From contig NZ_AP022573.1 of assembly GCF_010729105.1 (NCBI RefSeq), positions 4,464,001 to 4,528,000 of the forward strand: a DNA stretch of 64,000 bases. The letters are read 5' to 3'. Numbering within the stretch: the first letter of the stretch is position 1; the number at the start of each line of letters is the position of its first letter. The position numbers and the translations under genes were made by a program. The notes beneath the pieces are model-generated. The model saw only the letters and a list, made by a program, of their open reading frames with translations, was not told the origin of the DNA and did no database searches. Of this stretch, positions 37,010 through 46,333 are shown piece by piece. Source of the stretch: Mycobacterium saskatchewanense (GTDB lineage: Bacteria > Actinomycetota > Actinomycetes > Mycobacteriales > Mycobacteriaceae).

Positions 37010-37021
37010 GAACGTGTTGCA
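37008..37021. promoter_or_regulatory. KstR-like operator
   Basis: TAGAACGTGTTGCA matches the published KstR consensus TNNAACNNGTTNNA at all eight defined positions (consensus from established knowledge). It overlaps the fadD8 -10 element and lies 53 bp before the amidohydrolase ATG, so a bound repressor would block fadD8 directly and might affect the divergent gene. Confidence 0.55.
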
Positions 37022-37060
37022 ATTCCAGTCAGCAACCCCCTTCGCAAGGCCGATCACCAC

Positions 37061-37066
37061 TAGCAT
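37061..37066 (+). promoter_or_regulatory. Probable leaderless -10 element (TAGCAT) of the amidohydrolase operon
   Basis: TAGCAT fits TANNNT and ends 8 nt before the ATG at 37075. It would drive the amidohydrolase-menC-bpoC operon. Confidence 0.45.
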
Positions 37067-37074
37067 CCCTCCCT

Positions 37075-38679
37075 ATGGTCGCCGCAGATCTCGTCATCAC
37101 CGGAACGATCCTGACCGTCGATGAGAGCCGGCCCACGGCCGAGGCGATCGCCGTTGCCGACGGCCGCATCGTTGCCGTCGGAAGTCGCGACGACGTCGCG
37201 GTCCACATCGGCGCCGGCACCGAGACCGTCGACGTCGGTGACGGCTGCGTAATGCCGGGATTCGTTGAGGCGCACGGCCATCCGTTGATGGAGGCGATGG
37301 CGCTGTCGGACCGGATCGTCGACATCCGCCCCGTCACGCTCCCGAAAGCCGACGACGTCGTCGCGGCGGTGCACCGCGAGGTCGCGACGCGGGGCGCGGC
37401 CGGCGCCTACCTCAACGGCTGGGATCCGTTGCTGCAGACCGGGCTTCCCGAGCCGACGCTGGCCTGGCTCGACGACACCGCGCCCGACGGCCCGCTGGTC
37501 ATCATCCACAACTCCGGGCACAAGGCCTTCTTCAACTCGCACGCGGCCCGCCGCTGCGGCCTGACCCGCGATACCCCGGACCCCAAGGGCGCCAAGTTCG
37601 GTCGCGACGCGCGGGGCGAACTCGACGGCGCCGCGGAGGAGACCGGCGCAGTGTTCCCGCTGCTGGCCGGCGCCATCGAGCCCGCCGACTACCCGGCGAT
37701 GCTGCGCGACGAGTGCGCCCGGCTCAACCGGGCCGGGCTGACCACCTGCTCGGAGATGGCGTTCGACCCATCGTTCAAGCCCCTCGTCGAACGGCTGCGC
37801 AACGAGCTGACGGTCCGGCTGCGCACCTACGAGATCTCCAACCCGCAGATGCACACCGACGCCACCCCCGGTGAGGGCGACGACATGCTGCGCCAGGTCG
37901 GCATCAAGATCTGGGTGGACGGCTCGCCGTGGGTCGGCAACATCGCCCTGTCCTTCCCGTACCTGGACACCGCCGCAACCCGCGCCATCGGGGTGGTGCC
38001 CGGCTCGTGCGGACACGCCAACTACACCAAGGAGCAGCTGACAGAGATCGTCGGCGCCTACTACCCGCTGGGCTGGCCGATGGCCTGCCACGTGCAGGGC
38101 GACGCGGGCGTCGACACCATCCTCGACGTCTACGAAGAGGCCTTGAGCCGCCACCCGCGCCCCGACCACCGGCTGCGGCTCGAGCACGTCGGCGCCATCC
38201 GTCCCGAGCAGCTGCAGCGCGCCGCCGACCTCGGCGTCACGTGCAGCATCTTCGTCGACCAGATCCACTACTGGGGCGACATCATCGTCGACGGCCTGTT
38301 CGGGGAGGAGCACGGATCCCGTTGGATGCCCGCGGGTTCCGCCGTCGCCACCGGCATGCGGATCTCGCTGCACAACGATCCGCCGGTGACGCCGGAGGAG
38401 CCGCTGCGCAACATCAGCGTGGCCGTGACCCGCACGGCGCCCAGCGGCCGGGTGCTGGCGCCCGAGGAGCGGCTGACGGTCGACCAGGCGATCCGGGCGC
38501 AGACGATCGACGCCGCCTGGCAGCTGTTCTCCGACGACGCGATCGGCTCGCTGGAGGTCGGCAAGTACGCCGACATGGTGGTGCTGTCGGCCGATCCGAG
38601 GGCCGTGCCCCCCGAGCGGATCGCCGAGCTCGACGTCCGGGCGACGTATCTCGCCGGCCGCCGGGTCTGCGGCGAGTGA
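37075..38679 (+). CDS. Amidohydrolase family 3 protein (YtcJ-like)
   Basis: A 534-residue metal-dependent hydrolase. The N-terminal metal motif is FVEAHGHPLMEA (a variant of HxH), followed by CHVQGDAGVDTILDVYEEAL and the catalytic-Asp segment SLHNDPPVTP. The C-terminal beta-sandwich ends AVPPERIAELDVRATYLAGR. Members cleave amides or related bonds in small molecules. Corresponds to Rv0552 (recall). It overlaps menC by 4 bp (GTGA), so an operon with two menaquinone genes is clear, though no menaquinone role is known for it. Confidence 0.87.
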   Translation: MVAADLVITGTILTVDESRPTAEAIAVADGRIVAVGSRDDVAVHIGAGTETVDVGDGCVMPGFVEAHGHPLMEAMALSDRIVDIRPVTLPKADDVVAAVHREVATRGAAGAYLNGWDPLLQTGLPEPTLAWLDDTAPDGPLVIIHNSGHKAFFNSHAARRCGLTRDTPDPKGAKFGRDARGELDGAAEETGAVFPLLAGAIEPADYPAMLRDECARLNRAGLTTCSEMAFDPSFKPLVERLRNELTVRLRTYEISNPQMHTDATPGEGDDMLRQVGIKIWVDGSPWVGNIALSFPYLDTAATRAIGVVPGSCGHANYTKEQLTEIVGAYYPLGWPMACHVQGDAGVDTILDVYEEALSRHPRPDHRLRLEHVGAIRPEQLQRAADLGVTCSIFVDQIHYWGDIIVDGLFGEEHGSRWMPAGSAVATGMRISLHNDPPVTPEEPLRNISVAVTRTAPSGRVLAPEERLTVDQAIRAQTIDAAWQLFSDDAIGSLEVGKYADMVVLSADPRAVPPERIAELDVRATYLAGRRVCGE

Positions 38680-39647
38680 GACCGCCCCTCGACGAGCTGC
38701 TCGACCGCCTGCACGTCGTCGCCCTGCCGATGCGGGTGCGGTTCCGCGGCATCACCACCCGGGAGGTCGCGCTGATCGAGGGGCCCGCGGGCTGGGGGGA
38801 ATTCGGGGCGTTCGTGGAGTACGGGCCGCCGGAGGCCGCGCACTGGCTCGCCGCCGGAATCGAGGCCGCCTATCGGCCGCCGCCTCCGCCACAGCGCGAC
38901 CGCATTCCGATCAACGCCACCGTGCCGGCCGTCGCCGCCTCGCGGGTGGGCGAGGTGCTCGCCCGGTTCCCCGGCGCGCGCACCGCGAAGGTGAAGGTCG
39001 CCGAGCCCGGCCAGACGCTCGCCGACGACGTCGCCCGGGTGAACGCCGTGCGCGACCTGGTCCCGATCGTGCGGGTGGACGCCAACGGCGGCTGGACCGT
39101 CGACGAGGCGGCGCGGGCCGCGGCCGCCCTGACCGCCGACGGCCCGCTGGAGTACCTCGAACAGCCCTGCGCCACCGTCGCCGAACTCGCCGAGCTGCGC
39201 GCGCGGATCGACGTGCCGATCGCCGCCGACGAGAGCATCCGCAAGGCCGACGACCCGCTGGCGGTGGTCCGCGCCCGCGCCGCCGACGTCGCGGTGCTCA
39301 AGGTCGCTCCGCTGGGCGGCGTCTCGGCCCTGCTGGCGATCGCCGCGCAGATCGACATCCCCGTCGTGGTGTCCAGCGCGCTCGACTCGGCCGTCGGCAT
39401 CGCCCAGGGCCTGACCGCCGCGGCCGCCCTGCCCGTGCTGCGGCACGCCTGTGGCCTGGGCACCGGCGGCCTGTTCGTGCGCGACGTCGCCGACGTCGCC
39501 GCCCCCGTCGACGGCGCCCTGGCCGTCGGGCCGGTGACGCCCGACCCGGCGCGCCTGCGGGAGCTGGCGGCGATGCCCGAGCGGCGGCAGTGGTGGATCG
39601 ACCGGGTCAAGGCCTGCCACCCGCTGCTTGTACCGTCGTCCGAGTGA
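38676..39647 (+). CDS. menC: o-Succinylbenzoate synthase
   Basis: A 323-residue enolase-superfamily enzyme that dehydrates SHCHC to o-succinylbenzoate. Catalytic features: TAKVKVAEPG (KxK general acid/base), VRVDANGGW, LEQPCATV and AADESIRKAD as metal ligands, and VAVLKVAPLGG with the second Lys. The GTG start overlaps the preceding stop, and its own stop overlaps the bpoC start. The length agrees with M. tuberculosis MenC, Rv0553 (about 326, recall). Confidence 0.94.
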   Translation: MRPPLDELLDRLHVVALPMRVRFRGITTREVALIEGPAGWGEFGAFVEYGPPEAAHWLAAGIEAAYRPPPPPQRDRIPINATVPAVAASRVGEVLARFPGARTAKVKVAEPGQTLADDVARVNAVRDLVPIVRVDANGGWTVDEAARAAAALTADGPLEYLEQPCATVAELAELRARIDVPIAADESIRKADDPLAVVRARAADVAVLKVAPLGGVSALLAIAAQIDIPVVVSSALDSAVGIAQGLTAAAALPVLRHACGLGTGGLFVRDVADVAAPVDGALAVGPVTPDPARLRELAAMPERRQWWIDRVKACHPLLVPSSE

Positions 39648-40432
39648 TCAACCTGGCTTACGACGACCGCGGGTCCGGCGAGCCCGTCGTTTTCATCGCC
39701 GGCCGCGGCGGCGCGGGACGCACCTGGCACCCGCATCAGGTGCCGGCGTTCCTGGCGGCCGGATACCGCTGCATCACCTTCGACAACCGCGGGATCGGCG
39801 CGACCGAGAACGCCGAAGGCTTCACGACGCAGACCATGGTCGCCGACACCGCCGCGCTGATCGAGTCGCTGGGCGCCGCCCCGGCCCGAATCGTCGGCGT
39901 CTCGATGGGTTCGTTCATCGCCCAGGAGCTCATGGTGGTGCGGCCCGAGCTGGTCAGCGCAGCGGTGCTGATGGCCACCCGCGGCCGCCTGGACCGCGCC
40001 CGCCAGTTCTTCCACGAGGCCGAGGTCGAGCTGTACGCGTCCGGGATCGAGCTGCCGCCCGGGCTGGACGTAAGAAATCGTCTGCTCGAGAGCTTTTCGC
40101 GCAAGACCATCAACGACGACGCGGCCGTCGCCGACTGGATCATGATGTTCGAGGCCTGGCCCATCAAGCGCACGCCCGGGCTGCGCTGCCAGCTGGACGT
40201 GTCCCCGCAGACCAACCGGCTCCCCGCCTATCGCAGCATCGCCGCCCCGGCGCTCGTCATCGGTTTCGCCGACGACATCGTGACGCCGCCGTACCTCGGG
40301 CGCGAGGTCGCCGACGCCATGCCCAACGGCCGCTACCTGCAGATTCCCGACGCGGGCCACCTGGGCTTCTTCGAGCGGCCGCAGGCGGTCAACAACGCGG
40401 CGCTGCAGTTCCTCGCGAACGTGAAGGTCTAG
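39644..40432 (+). CDS. bpoC: Alpha/beta-hydrolase BpoC, candidate SHCHC synthase (MenH role)
   Basis: A 262-residue hydrolase with oxyanion region FIAGRGGAGRTW, nucleophile elbow VGVSMGSFIAQEL, acid FADDIVTPPY and base DAGHLGFF. It is annotated as a non-haem peroxidase in M. tuberculosis (Rv0554), but that family is really a set of serine hydrolases, and its place between menC and menD makes the 2-succinyl-6-hydroxy-2,4-cyclohexadiene-1-carboxylate synthase step of menaquinone synthesis a good candidate role (inference). GTG start overlaps the menC stop; the length equals the M. tuberculosis protein (recall). Confidence 0.88.
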   Translation: MINLAYDDRGSGEPVVFIAGRGGAGRTWHPHQVPAFLAAGYRCITFDNRGIGATENAEGFTTQTMVADTAALIESLGAAPARIVGVSMGSFIAQELMVVRPELVSAAVLMATRGRLDRARQFFHEAEVELYASGIELPPGLDVRNRLLESFSRKTINDDAAVADWIMMFEAWPIKRTPGLRCQLDVSPQTNRLPAYRSIAAPALVIGFADDIVTPPYLGREVADAMPNGRYLQIPDAGHLGFFERPQAVNNAALQFLANVKV

Positions 40433-40501
40433 TTTCTCCGGCGATCCGCCCGACAACTCCACGCTCGACGCGCGGTCAGCGGGCTGTGACACCCTGTACT
40501 G

Positions 40502-42139
40502 ATGAACCCCTCGACGACACAGGCCCGCGTCGTCGTCGACGAGCTGATCCGCGGCGGCGTCCGCGACGTGGTGCTGTGCCCGGGCTCCCGGAACGCGCCG
40601 CTGGCGTTCGCCCTGCAGGACGCCGACCGCTCCGGCCGCATCCGGCTGCACGTGCGCATCGACGAGCGCACCGCCGGTTACCTGGCGATCGGCCTGGCGA
40701 TCGGGGCCGGTGCGCCGGTGTGCGTCGCAATGACGTCCGGCACCGCGGTGGCCAACCTGGGCCCGGCGGTGGTCGAGGCCAACTACGCCCGGGTGCCGCT
40801 GATCGTGCTGTCGGCCAACCGGCCGTACGAGCTGCTGGGCACCGGCGCCAACCAGACCATGGAACAGCTGGGCTACTTCGGCACCCAGGTCCGCGCCACC
40901 ATCAGCCTCGGCCTGGCCGAGAACGCGCCCGAGCGGCTGCCCGCGCTCAACGCCACCTGGCGGTCGGCCACCTGCCGCGTGCTGGTCGCCGCCACGGGCG
41001 CCCGCACGGCCAATGCCGGCCCCGTGCACTTCGACATCCCGCTGCGCGAGCCGCTGGTGCCGGATAGCGAACCGCACGGCGCGGCGGTCCCGCCGGGCCG
41101 GCCCGGGGGCAAGCCCTGGACCTACGCGCCGCCGGTCACCTTCGACCAGCCGCTCGACATCGACGTGTCGCCCGACACGGTGGTGATCGCCGGGCACGGC
41201 GCGGGCCTCCATCCCAATCTGGCTCAGCTGCCCACCGCCGCCGAGCCGACGGCCCCGGCCGCGGCCAACCCGCTGCACCCCCTCGCGCTGCCCCTGCTGC
41301 GTCCCAAGCAGGTGATCATGCTGGGCCGCCCCACGCTGCACCGTCCGGTGTCGACGCTGCTGGCCGACCCGCAGGTGCCGGTGTACGCGCTGACCACGGG
41401 CCCGCGCTGGCCCGACGTCTCGGGCAATTCCCAGGCGACCGGCACCCGCGCCGTCACCACCGGGACCCCCAATCCCGCCTGGCTGCGCCGCTGTGCGGAG
41501 GTCAACCGGCATGCGTTGGCGGCCGTCCGCGGGCAGCTGGCGGCGCACCCGCTGACCACCGGCCTGCACGTCGCCGCGGCGATGGCCGACGCGCTGCGGC
41601 CCGGCGACCAGCTCGTGCTCGGGGCGTCCAACCCCGTCCGCGACGCCGCCCTGGTCGGCCTCAACCCGACGGGCATCCAGGTGCGTTCCAACCGCGGCGT
41701 CGCCGGCATCGACGGGACCGTCTCCACGGCGATCGGGGCGGCGTTGGCCTTCGAGGCGGCCCACGACGGGCGCACCGTCGCGCTGATCGGGGACCTGACC
41801 TTCGTCCACGACAGCTCAGGGCTGCTGATCGGCCCCACCGAGCCGACGCCGCGCGCGCTGACCATCGTGGTGTCCAACGACAACGGCGGAGGCATCTTCG
41901 AGCTGCTCGAGCAGGGCGATCCCCGGTTCTCCGACGTGTCGTCGCGGGTGTTCGGCACGCCGCACGACGTCGACGTCGGCGCGCTGTGTCGCGCCTACCA
42001 CGTCGAGAGCAGGCAGATCGAGGTCGACGACCTGCACGCGGCCCTTGACGAACCGGAGCCCGGCCTGCGTGTGCTGGAGGTCAAGGCGGACCGGTCTTCG
42101 CTGCGGCGGCTGCACGCCGCCATCAAGGCCGCGTTATGA
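40502..42139 (+). CDS. menD: SEPHCHC synthase
   Basis: A 545-residue thiamine-diphosphate enzyme that joins isochorismate and 2-oxoglutarate, the first committed menaquinone step. Landmarks: [37 protein letters not shown] with the cofactor Glu region, [17 protein letters not shown], and the cofactor-binding [18 protein letters not shown] and [17 protein letters not shown]. It is 69 bp downstream of bpoC. Corresponds to Rv0555 (recall, 554 residues). Confidence 0.95.
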   Translation: MNPSTTQARVVVDELIRGGVRDVVLCPGSRNAPLAFALQDADRSGRIRLHVRIDERTAGYLAIGLAIGAGAPVCVAMTSGTAVANLGPAVVEANYARVPLIVLSANRPYELLGTGANQTMEQLGYFGTQVRATISLGLAENAPERLPALNATWRSATCRVLVAATGARTANAGPVHFDIPLREPLVPDSEPHGAAVPPGRPGGKPWTYAPPVTFDQPLDIDVSPDTVVIAGHGAGLHPNLAQLPTAAEPTAPAAANPLHPLALPLLRPKQVIMLGRPTLHRPVSTLLADPQVPVYALTTGPRWPDVSGNSQATGTRAVTTGTPNPAWLRRCAEVNRHALAAVRGQLAAHPLTTGLHVAAAMADALRPGDQLVLGASNPVRDAALVGLNPTGIQVRSNRGVAGIDGTVSTAIGAALAFEAAHDGRTVALIGDLTFVHDSSGLLIGPTEPTPRALTIVVSNDNGGGIFELLEQGDPRFSDVSSRVFGTPHDVDVGALCRAYHVESRQIEVDDLHAALDEPEPGLRVLEVKADRSSLRRLHAAIKAAL

Positions 42140-42152
42140 GGTTCGGCCCGCG

Positions 42153-42680
42153 GTGATCTCGCCGAAGACGGTGGCGCGCATCCTCATTCATGGCCGCAGC
42201 GACGAACCGCCGAAAACGCGGGCCAGGGTGGCGTTGCGATGGGCGCGGATCACGGTCCTCATCGTGGCGGGCCTGGTGACGCTGCAGTCGGTGCTCCTGG
42301 TCGCCGGCGCCTGGCGCAACGATTTGGCGATCCGGCACAACATGGGCGTGGCGCAGGCCGAGGTGCTCAGCGCCGGGCCGCGCCGCTCGACCATCGAATT
42401 CGTCACCCCCGACAGAGTCACCTACCGCCCCGAGCTCGGCGTGCTGTATCCGTCCGAGCTCGCGACGGGCATGCGGATCTACGTCGAGTACAACAAGAAC
42501 GACCCGAACCTCGTCCGGGTGCAGCACCGCAACGCCGGGCTAGCCATCATCCCCGCCGGCTCCATCGCGGTGGTGTGCTGGCTTGCCGCCACGGCCGCGC
42601 TGGTGGGGCTGGCGCTGGCGGACAAGTGGCTCGACCGCCGGGACGAGGCCTACGCCGCGCCCCCGACCCCGGCGGCCTAA
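42153..42680 (+). CDS. DUF3592-like two-helix membrane protein
   Basis: A 175-residue protein with a GTG start 13 bp after menD. Helices near residues 32-52 (VLIVAGLVTLQSVLLVAG) and 135-160 flank an external beta-rich domain (AEVLSAGPRRSTIEFVTPD, GMRIYVEYNKNDPNLVRV). Pattern fits DUF3592. Corresponds to Rv0556 (recall). Function unknown; the conserved position next to menD and mgtA may just reflect stable gene order. Confidence 0.83.
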   Translation: MISPKTVARILIHGRSDEPPKTRARVALRWARITVLIVAGLVTLQSVLLVAGAWRNDLAIRHNMGVAQAEVLSAGPRRSTIEFVTPDRVTYRPELGVLYPSELATGMRIYVEYNKNDPNLVRVQHRNAGLAIIPAGSIAVVCWLAATAALVGLALADKWLDRRDEAYAAPPTPAA

Positions 42681-42758
42681 GGCGTCCGACCAGCAAATTT
42701 CGCACGACGTATGCCCGCAGGAAACCTCGGCGACAGCCGGTACTGACACCGTGATGGT

Positions 42759-43916
42759 GTGCGCGTTGCCATCGTCGCCGAATCCTTCCTCCCCAATGTC
42801 AACGGTGTCAGTAACTCGGTGCTGCGAGTGCTCGAGCACCTGCGCCGAACGGGTCACGAGGCGTTGGTCATCGCCCCCGACAACCCGCCCGCGGAACCGC
42901 GCGCCGAGCGCATCCACGACGGGATACGCGTGCACCGGGTGCCGTCCCGGATGTTCCCGAAGGTCACCACGCTGCCGCTGGGCGTGCCCATGCCCCGCAT
43001 GGTCAAGGTCCTTCGCGGATTCGACCCGCACGTCGTGCATCTGGCCTCGCCGGCGCTCCTGGGCTACGGCGGGCTGCGGGCGGCGCGCTGGCTCGGGGTC
43101 CCGACGGTCGCGGTGTACCAGACCGACGTACCCGGCTTCGCGGCGAGCTACGGCATCCCGATGACGCAGCGCGCCGCGTGGGCGTGGTTCCGCCACCTGC
43201 ACGGCCTCGCCGACCGCACCCTGGCGCCGTCCACCGTGACGGTTGATTCGCTTGTCTCGCATGGCTTCCCGCGGGTGCACCAGTGGGCCCGCGGGGTTGA
43301 CGTGCTGCGTTACGCGCCGTCTGCCCGCGATGAGGGGCTCCGGCGGCGGTGGTCGCCCGACGGCAAGCCGATCGTCGGTTTCGTGGGCCGGCTGGCACCG
43401 GAGAAACACGTCGAGCGGTTGATCGGGCTGGCGGCCGGCGACGCGGTGCGGGTCGTCGTCATCGGCGACGGTGTCGACCGCCAGAAGCTGCAATCCGCAA
43501 TGCCCGCAGCAGTTTTCACCGGTGCGCTGTACGGCGACGAGCTCGCCGCGGCGTACGCGAGCATGGACGTCTTCGTGCATACCGGCGAGCACGAGACGTT
43601 TTGCCAAGTCGTACAAGAAGCGCTGGCGTCGGGGCTGCCGGTGATCGCCCCCGACGCCGGCGGCCCACGTGACCTCGTCACGCCGTGCCGCACCGGTTTG
43701 TTGCTGCCCGTCGACGATTTCGAGGCGCGGTTGCCCGCCGCCGTCGACCACCTGCTGGCGGAACGCCATCGCTACGCGCCCGCCGCCCGGCGCAGCGTGC
43801 TCGGCCGCAGCTGGCCGGTCATCTGCGACGAGTTGCTCGGCCACTACGAGGCGGTGCTGTCGCCGTTCGCCCGGCGGCGGGCGCTCCCGAAGCGATACGT
43901 GCAGCGCGGCGGCTGA
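42759..43916 (+). CDS. mgtA: GDP-mannose-dependent alpha-mannosyltransferase MgtA
   Basis: A 385-residue GT4-family GT-B enzyme. [19 protein letters not shown] opens the acceptor domain; [20 protein letters not shown] and [20 protein letters not shown] (EX7E motif) form the donor domain. The M. tuberculosis homologue Rv0557, formerly called pimB, mannosylates glucuronic-acid diacylglycerol and feeds lipomannan-like glycolipids (established knowledge). GTG start at 42759. A hairpin follows the stop, before a convergent gene. Confidence 0.91.
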   Translation: MRVAIVAESFLPNVNGVSNSVLRVLEHLRRTGHEALVIAPDNPPAEPRAERIHDGIRVHRVPSRMFPKVTTLPLGVPMPRMVKVLRGFDPHVVHLASPALLGYGGLRAARWLGVPTVAVYQTDVPGFAASYGIPMTQRAAWAWFRHLHGLADRTLAPSTVTVDSLVSHGFPRVHQWARGVDVLRYAPSARDEGLRRRWSPDGKPIVGFVGRLAPEKHVERLIGLAAGDAVRVVVIGDGVDRQKLQSAMPAAVFTGALYGDELAAAYASMDVFVHTGEHETFCQVVQEALASGLPVIAPDAGGPRDLVTPCRTGLLLPVDDFEARLPAAVDHLLAERHRYAPAARRSVLGRSWPVICDELLGHYEAVLSPFARRRALPKRYVQRGG

Positions 43917-43954
43917 ATTCGCGGTGCCTGTGTGACACCGATGTGGCACCGATG

Positions 43955-44025
43955 CGACACCGAAATTGCTGCGGTGGTCGCGATCAGCGGGGAGAAGCAC
44001 GACCCGCGCGGCAATTTCGAGTGTT
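43955..44025. terminator. Bidirectional hairpin between mgtA and the SDR gene
   Basis: ACACCGAAATTGCTGCGG near 43957 pairs with CGCGGCAATTTCGAGTGT ending near 44025, with a 1-base offset and one or two mismatches around a 20-nt loop. AAATT/AATTT lies inside the stem. It occupies the 115-bp convergent gap. Confidence 0.55.
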
Positions 44026-44031
44026 GAGCGA

Positions 44032-44856
44032 TCAGCCCTGCGCCAGCTCAGCGACGGGCTGCCATTCCTCCCAGGTGCGCAACCGGCTCTCGTAGTCGGC
44101 CTTGGCGGTCTGCAACGGGGACGAGCCGAAGAACACCCGCAACGGCGGCTCCTCTGCGTCCACGACCTTGAGCAGTGCCGCCGCCGACGCCGATGGGTTG
44201 CCGGGGCTGGCCCACCGGGCGCGGCGCTGCGCCTCGACCGTGGCACGCACCTCCTCGTAGGCGGGCAGGCGCTCCGCGTGCCTCGCGGAGGAGCCGGACC
44301 AGTCGGTGTCGAAGCCGCCCGGCTCGATCAGCGTGACGCGTATCCCGAACGGGGCCACCTCCTGGGCCAGCGCCTGGGAGAAGCCCTCCAACGCCCACTT
44401 CGACGCGTGGTAGATGCCGACGAGCGGGAACGCCGTGATGCCGCCGATCGAGGACACCTGGATGATGTGGCCGCTGCGCTGCTCGCGCAGGTACGGCAGG
44501 GCGGCCTGGGTAATCCACAGCGCGCCGAAGACGTTGGTCTCGATCTGGTCGCGGGCGTCGCGTTCGGACAGCTCCTCGATGAACCCGAACTGGCCGTAGC
44601 CCGCGTTGTTGACGACGATGTCGAGGCGGCCGAAGTGGTCGTGCGCCTGCTTGACCGCGGCGAAGTCCGCGTCCCGGTCGGTGACGTCCAGCCGGATCGG
44701 CAGCAGCGCCTCGCCGTACTTGTCCGCCAGGTCGCCCAGCGTGTCGGTGTTGCGCGCCGTGGCGGCGACCTTGTCGCCCCGCTCCAGCGCCGCGATTGCC
44801 CATTCCCGTCCGAAGCCCCGGGAAGTACCTGTGATAAACCAAACCTTTTCAGTCAC
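44032..44856 (-). CDS. Short-chain dehydrogenase/reductase
   Basis: A 274-residue classical SDR with the cofactor loop FITGTSRGFGREWAIAAL, the NNAGYGQFG motif and the catalytic GIYHASKWALEGFS. The GTG at 44856 starts right at TEKVWFITG; the 26 codons upstream to 44934 overlap menG and look non-coding. M. tuberculosis has menG directly after mgtA (recall), so this gene is a local insertion. Substrate unknown. Confidence 0.89.
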   Translation of the reverse strand: MTEKVWFITGTSRGFGREWAIAALERGDKVAATARNTDTLGDLADKYGEALLPIRLDVTDRDADFAAVKQAHDHFGRLDIVVNNAGYGQFGFIEELSERDARDQIETNVFGALWITQAALPYLREQRSGHIIQVSSIGGITAFPLVGIYHASKWALEGFSQALAQEVAPFGIRVTLIEPGGFDTDWSGSSARHAERLPAYEEVRATVEAQRRARWASPGNPSASAAALLKVVDAEEPPLRVFFGSSPLQTAKADYESRLRTWEEWQPVAELAQG

Positions 44857-44898
44857 GCAGTGGTGTAACGCCGCCACGGCCGCGTAATTCCCGGACGG

Positions 44899-44904
44899 TA
44901 GCGT
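44899..44904 (+). promoter_or_regulatory. Probable leaderless -10 element (TAGCGT) of menG
   Basis: TAGCGT fits TANNNT and ends 7 nt before the menG GTG; the 5' end of the RNA would be the start codon. Confidence 0.5.
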
Positions 44905-44911
44905 CGACGTC

Positions 44912-45601
44912 GTGAGTCGCGCCGCGTTGGACAAGGACCCCCGGGATGTGGCGTCGATGTTCGACGGCGTCGCCCGCCGCTACGACCTGACCAACACTGT
45001 GCTGTCGCTGGGCCAGGATCGGTACTGGCGGAGGGCGACGCGTTCGGCCCTGGCGCTCGGCGCGGGCCAGCGGGTGCTGGACCTGGCCGCGGGGACGGCC
45101 GTCTCGACCGTCGAGCTGGGCAAGTCCGGAGCGTGGTGCGTGGCCGCCGACTTCTCGGTAGGAATGCTGGCCGCGGGCGCCGCGCGCAAGGTGCCGAAGG
45201 TGGCCGGCGACGCCACCAGGTTGCCGTTTGCCGACGGTGTATTCGATGCCGTCACCATCAGTTTCGGGTTGCGCAACGTTGTCGACCACCAGGCGGCGCT
45301 GCGCGAGATGCTCCGCGTTACCCGGCCGGGCGGCCGATTGGTGGTGTGCGAGTTCTCCACGCCGACCAACGGGGCGTTCGCCACGGTGTACAAGGAATAC
45401 CTGATGCGGGCGCTGCCGCGGGTGGCGCGGGCGGTGTCCAGCAACCCGGAGGCCTACGTCTACCTGGCGGAGTCGATCCGGGCCTGGCCCGACCAGTCCG
45501 AGCTTGCCCGGCAGATCGCACGGGCAGGTTGGGCGGCGGTGCGCTGGCGGAACCTGACCGGCGGCATCGTCGCTCTACACGCCGGCTACAAGCCGAGCTA
45601 G
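44912..45601 (+). CDS. menG: Demethylmenaquinone C-methyltransferase
   Basis: A 229-residue UbiE/MenG-family SAM methyltransferase that performs the ring methylation of menaquinone. [37 protein letters not shown] (SAM loop), [16 protein letters not shown] segment ([20 protein letters not shown]) and [10 protein letters not shown] are typical. Corresponds to Rv0558, named menH or ubiE in M. tuberculosis lists (recall). GTG start, no Shine-Dalgarno. It converges on the DUF732 gene with 30 bp between stops. Confidence 0.94.
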   Translation: MSRAALDKDPRDVASMFDGVARRYDLTNTVLSLGQDRYWRRATRSALALGAGQRVLDLAAGTAVSTVELGKSGAWCVAADFSVGMLAAGAARKVPKVAGDATRLPFADGVFDAVTISFGLRNVVDHQAALREMLRVTRPGGRLVVCEFSTPTNGAFATVYKEYLMRALPRVARAVSSNPEAYVYLAESIRAWPDQSELARQIARAGWAAVRWRNLTGGIVALHAGYKPS

Positions 45602-45631
45602 CGGGGCGCGACGGGTCGGCACCAGATCAAC

Positions 45632-45982
45632 TCAGTGGCCCGCCCGCTGGATGAAGCCGACCTGGTCGGGGCAGTAGTGGTCGATCGAGGCGCCCAGGAA
45701 CTGGAACGCCTGGCCCTGGGTGGTGCCCCGGGGAAGGTTGTGCTGGATGAAGTTGGCCGACTTGTAAGGATCGCCGTCGACGCCCCGGCCGATCCGTTCG
45801 CAGGTGATCTTGCCCAGCCACGCGAGCTGGTCCTGCGGACCGTAGATGCCGAAGCCGTTGACGGTGTCCTTGAAGGGGGCGTCCCAGTCGTTCGGCCCGA
45901 TCGGGGCCGCCTGCGCCGGTCCGGCCAGGGCGACGGCGGCGGCCGCGGCGGCGATGCTGGTGGTCAGCGTCCTGCGCTTCAT
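45632..45982 (-). CDS. Secreted DUF732 protein
   Basis: A 116-residue exported protein. The ATG at 45982 begins a clear signal peptide (MKRRTLTTSIAAAAAAVALA, cleavage near AQA). The mature part has two Cys (ITCERIG and DHYCPDQ) likely forming a disulfide, in the DUF732 pattern of small mycobacterial secreted proteins. Corresponds to Rv0559c (recall). In M. tuberculosis a salicylate-inducible methyltransferase gene, Rv0560c, follows; it is missing here. Function unknown. Confidence 0.88.
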   Translation of the reverse strand: MKRRTLTTSIAAAAAAVALAGPAQAAPIGPNDWDAPFKDTVNGFGIYGPQDQLAWLGKITCERIGRGVDGDPYKSANFIQHNLPRGTTQGQAFQFLGASIDHYCPDQVGFIQRAGH

Positions 45983-45989
45983 TAGCCAG

Positions 45990-45995
45990 ACTATA
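45990..45995 (-). promoter_or_regulatory. Strong probable leaderless -10 element (TATAGT) of the DUF732 gene
   Basis: On the minus strand TATAGT ends 7 nt before the ATG. It is close to the ideal TATAAT and no ribosome site is present. Confidence 0.55.
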
Positions 45996-46017
45996 CACCT
46001 GATGGGATTACGTATCG

Positions 46018-46194
46018 CTAGAGCGATCGTTCGCCCAGCCACGACAGCATGCGCTCGGCGACCGTTTGCCGGCCCGGCTCGAGCATCATCTCGTGCCCCA
46101 TGCCGGGGACCGAGATCGGCTCGGTGCCGTACGCGGCGGCGGTCGCCTGGATGTCATGGGCGGGGTAATGAACGTCCTGGGGTGCGCTTATACT
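46018..46194 (-). pseudogene. C-terminal remnant of an alpha/beta-hydrolase
   Basis: About 55 codons, ending at a TAG stop (46018-46020), read APQDVHYPAHDIQATAAAYG then VPGMGHEMMLEPGRQ and ERMLSWLGE. This is the final strand, the catalytic-His loop (GMGHEMM) and the last helix of a hydrolase. The nucleophile elbow and the rest of the fold are absent; upstream of about 46195 the sequence turns AT-richer and unrelated. The frame is open to an ATG at 46257, but those first 20 codons look non-coding. A deletion has probably removed the 5' part and also the Rv0560c-type gene. Confidence 0.65.
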
Positions 46195-46333
46195 TTCCCT
46201 TCCGCGCTCACAGCCGCGTTGAACAAGCGATATTCGCCAAACGGTCTCGCGACCCACAGTATTTACGGACCATCCCCGGCGGGCTTGCGTCCGGGCGCAC
46301 GCGGTTTGCGCCGGGGCGAACGGCCGAGCGGCT

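Noticed and set aside
38870..41809. Minus-strand open frame of 979 codons
   Set aside because: It lies fully opposite menC, bpoC and menD, is rich in Arg, Gly, Gln and His, has no domain, and reflects GC-rich codon bias of the real genes.
46190..46333. AT-richer patch as an insertion sequence end
   Set aside because: No terminal inverted repeat, target duplication or transposase fragment was found; a deletion scar is the simpler reading.
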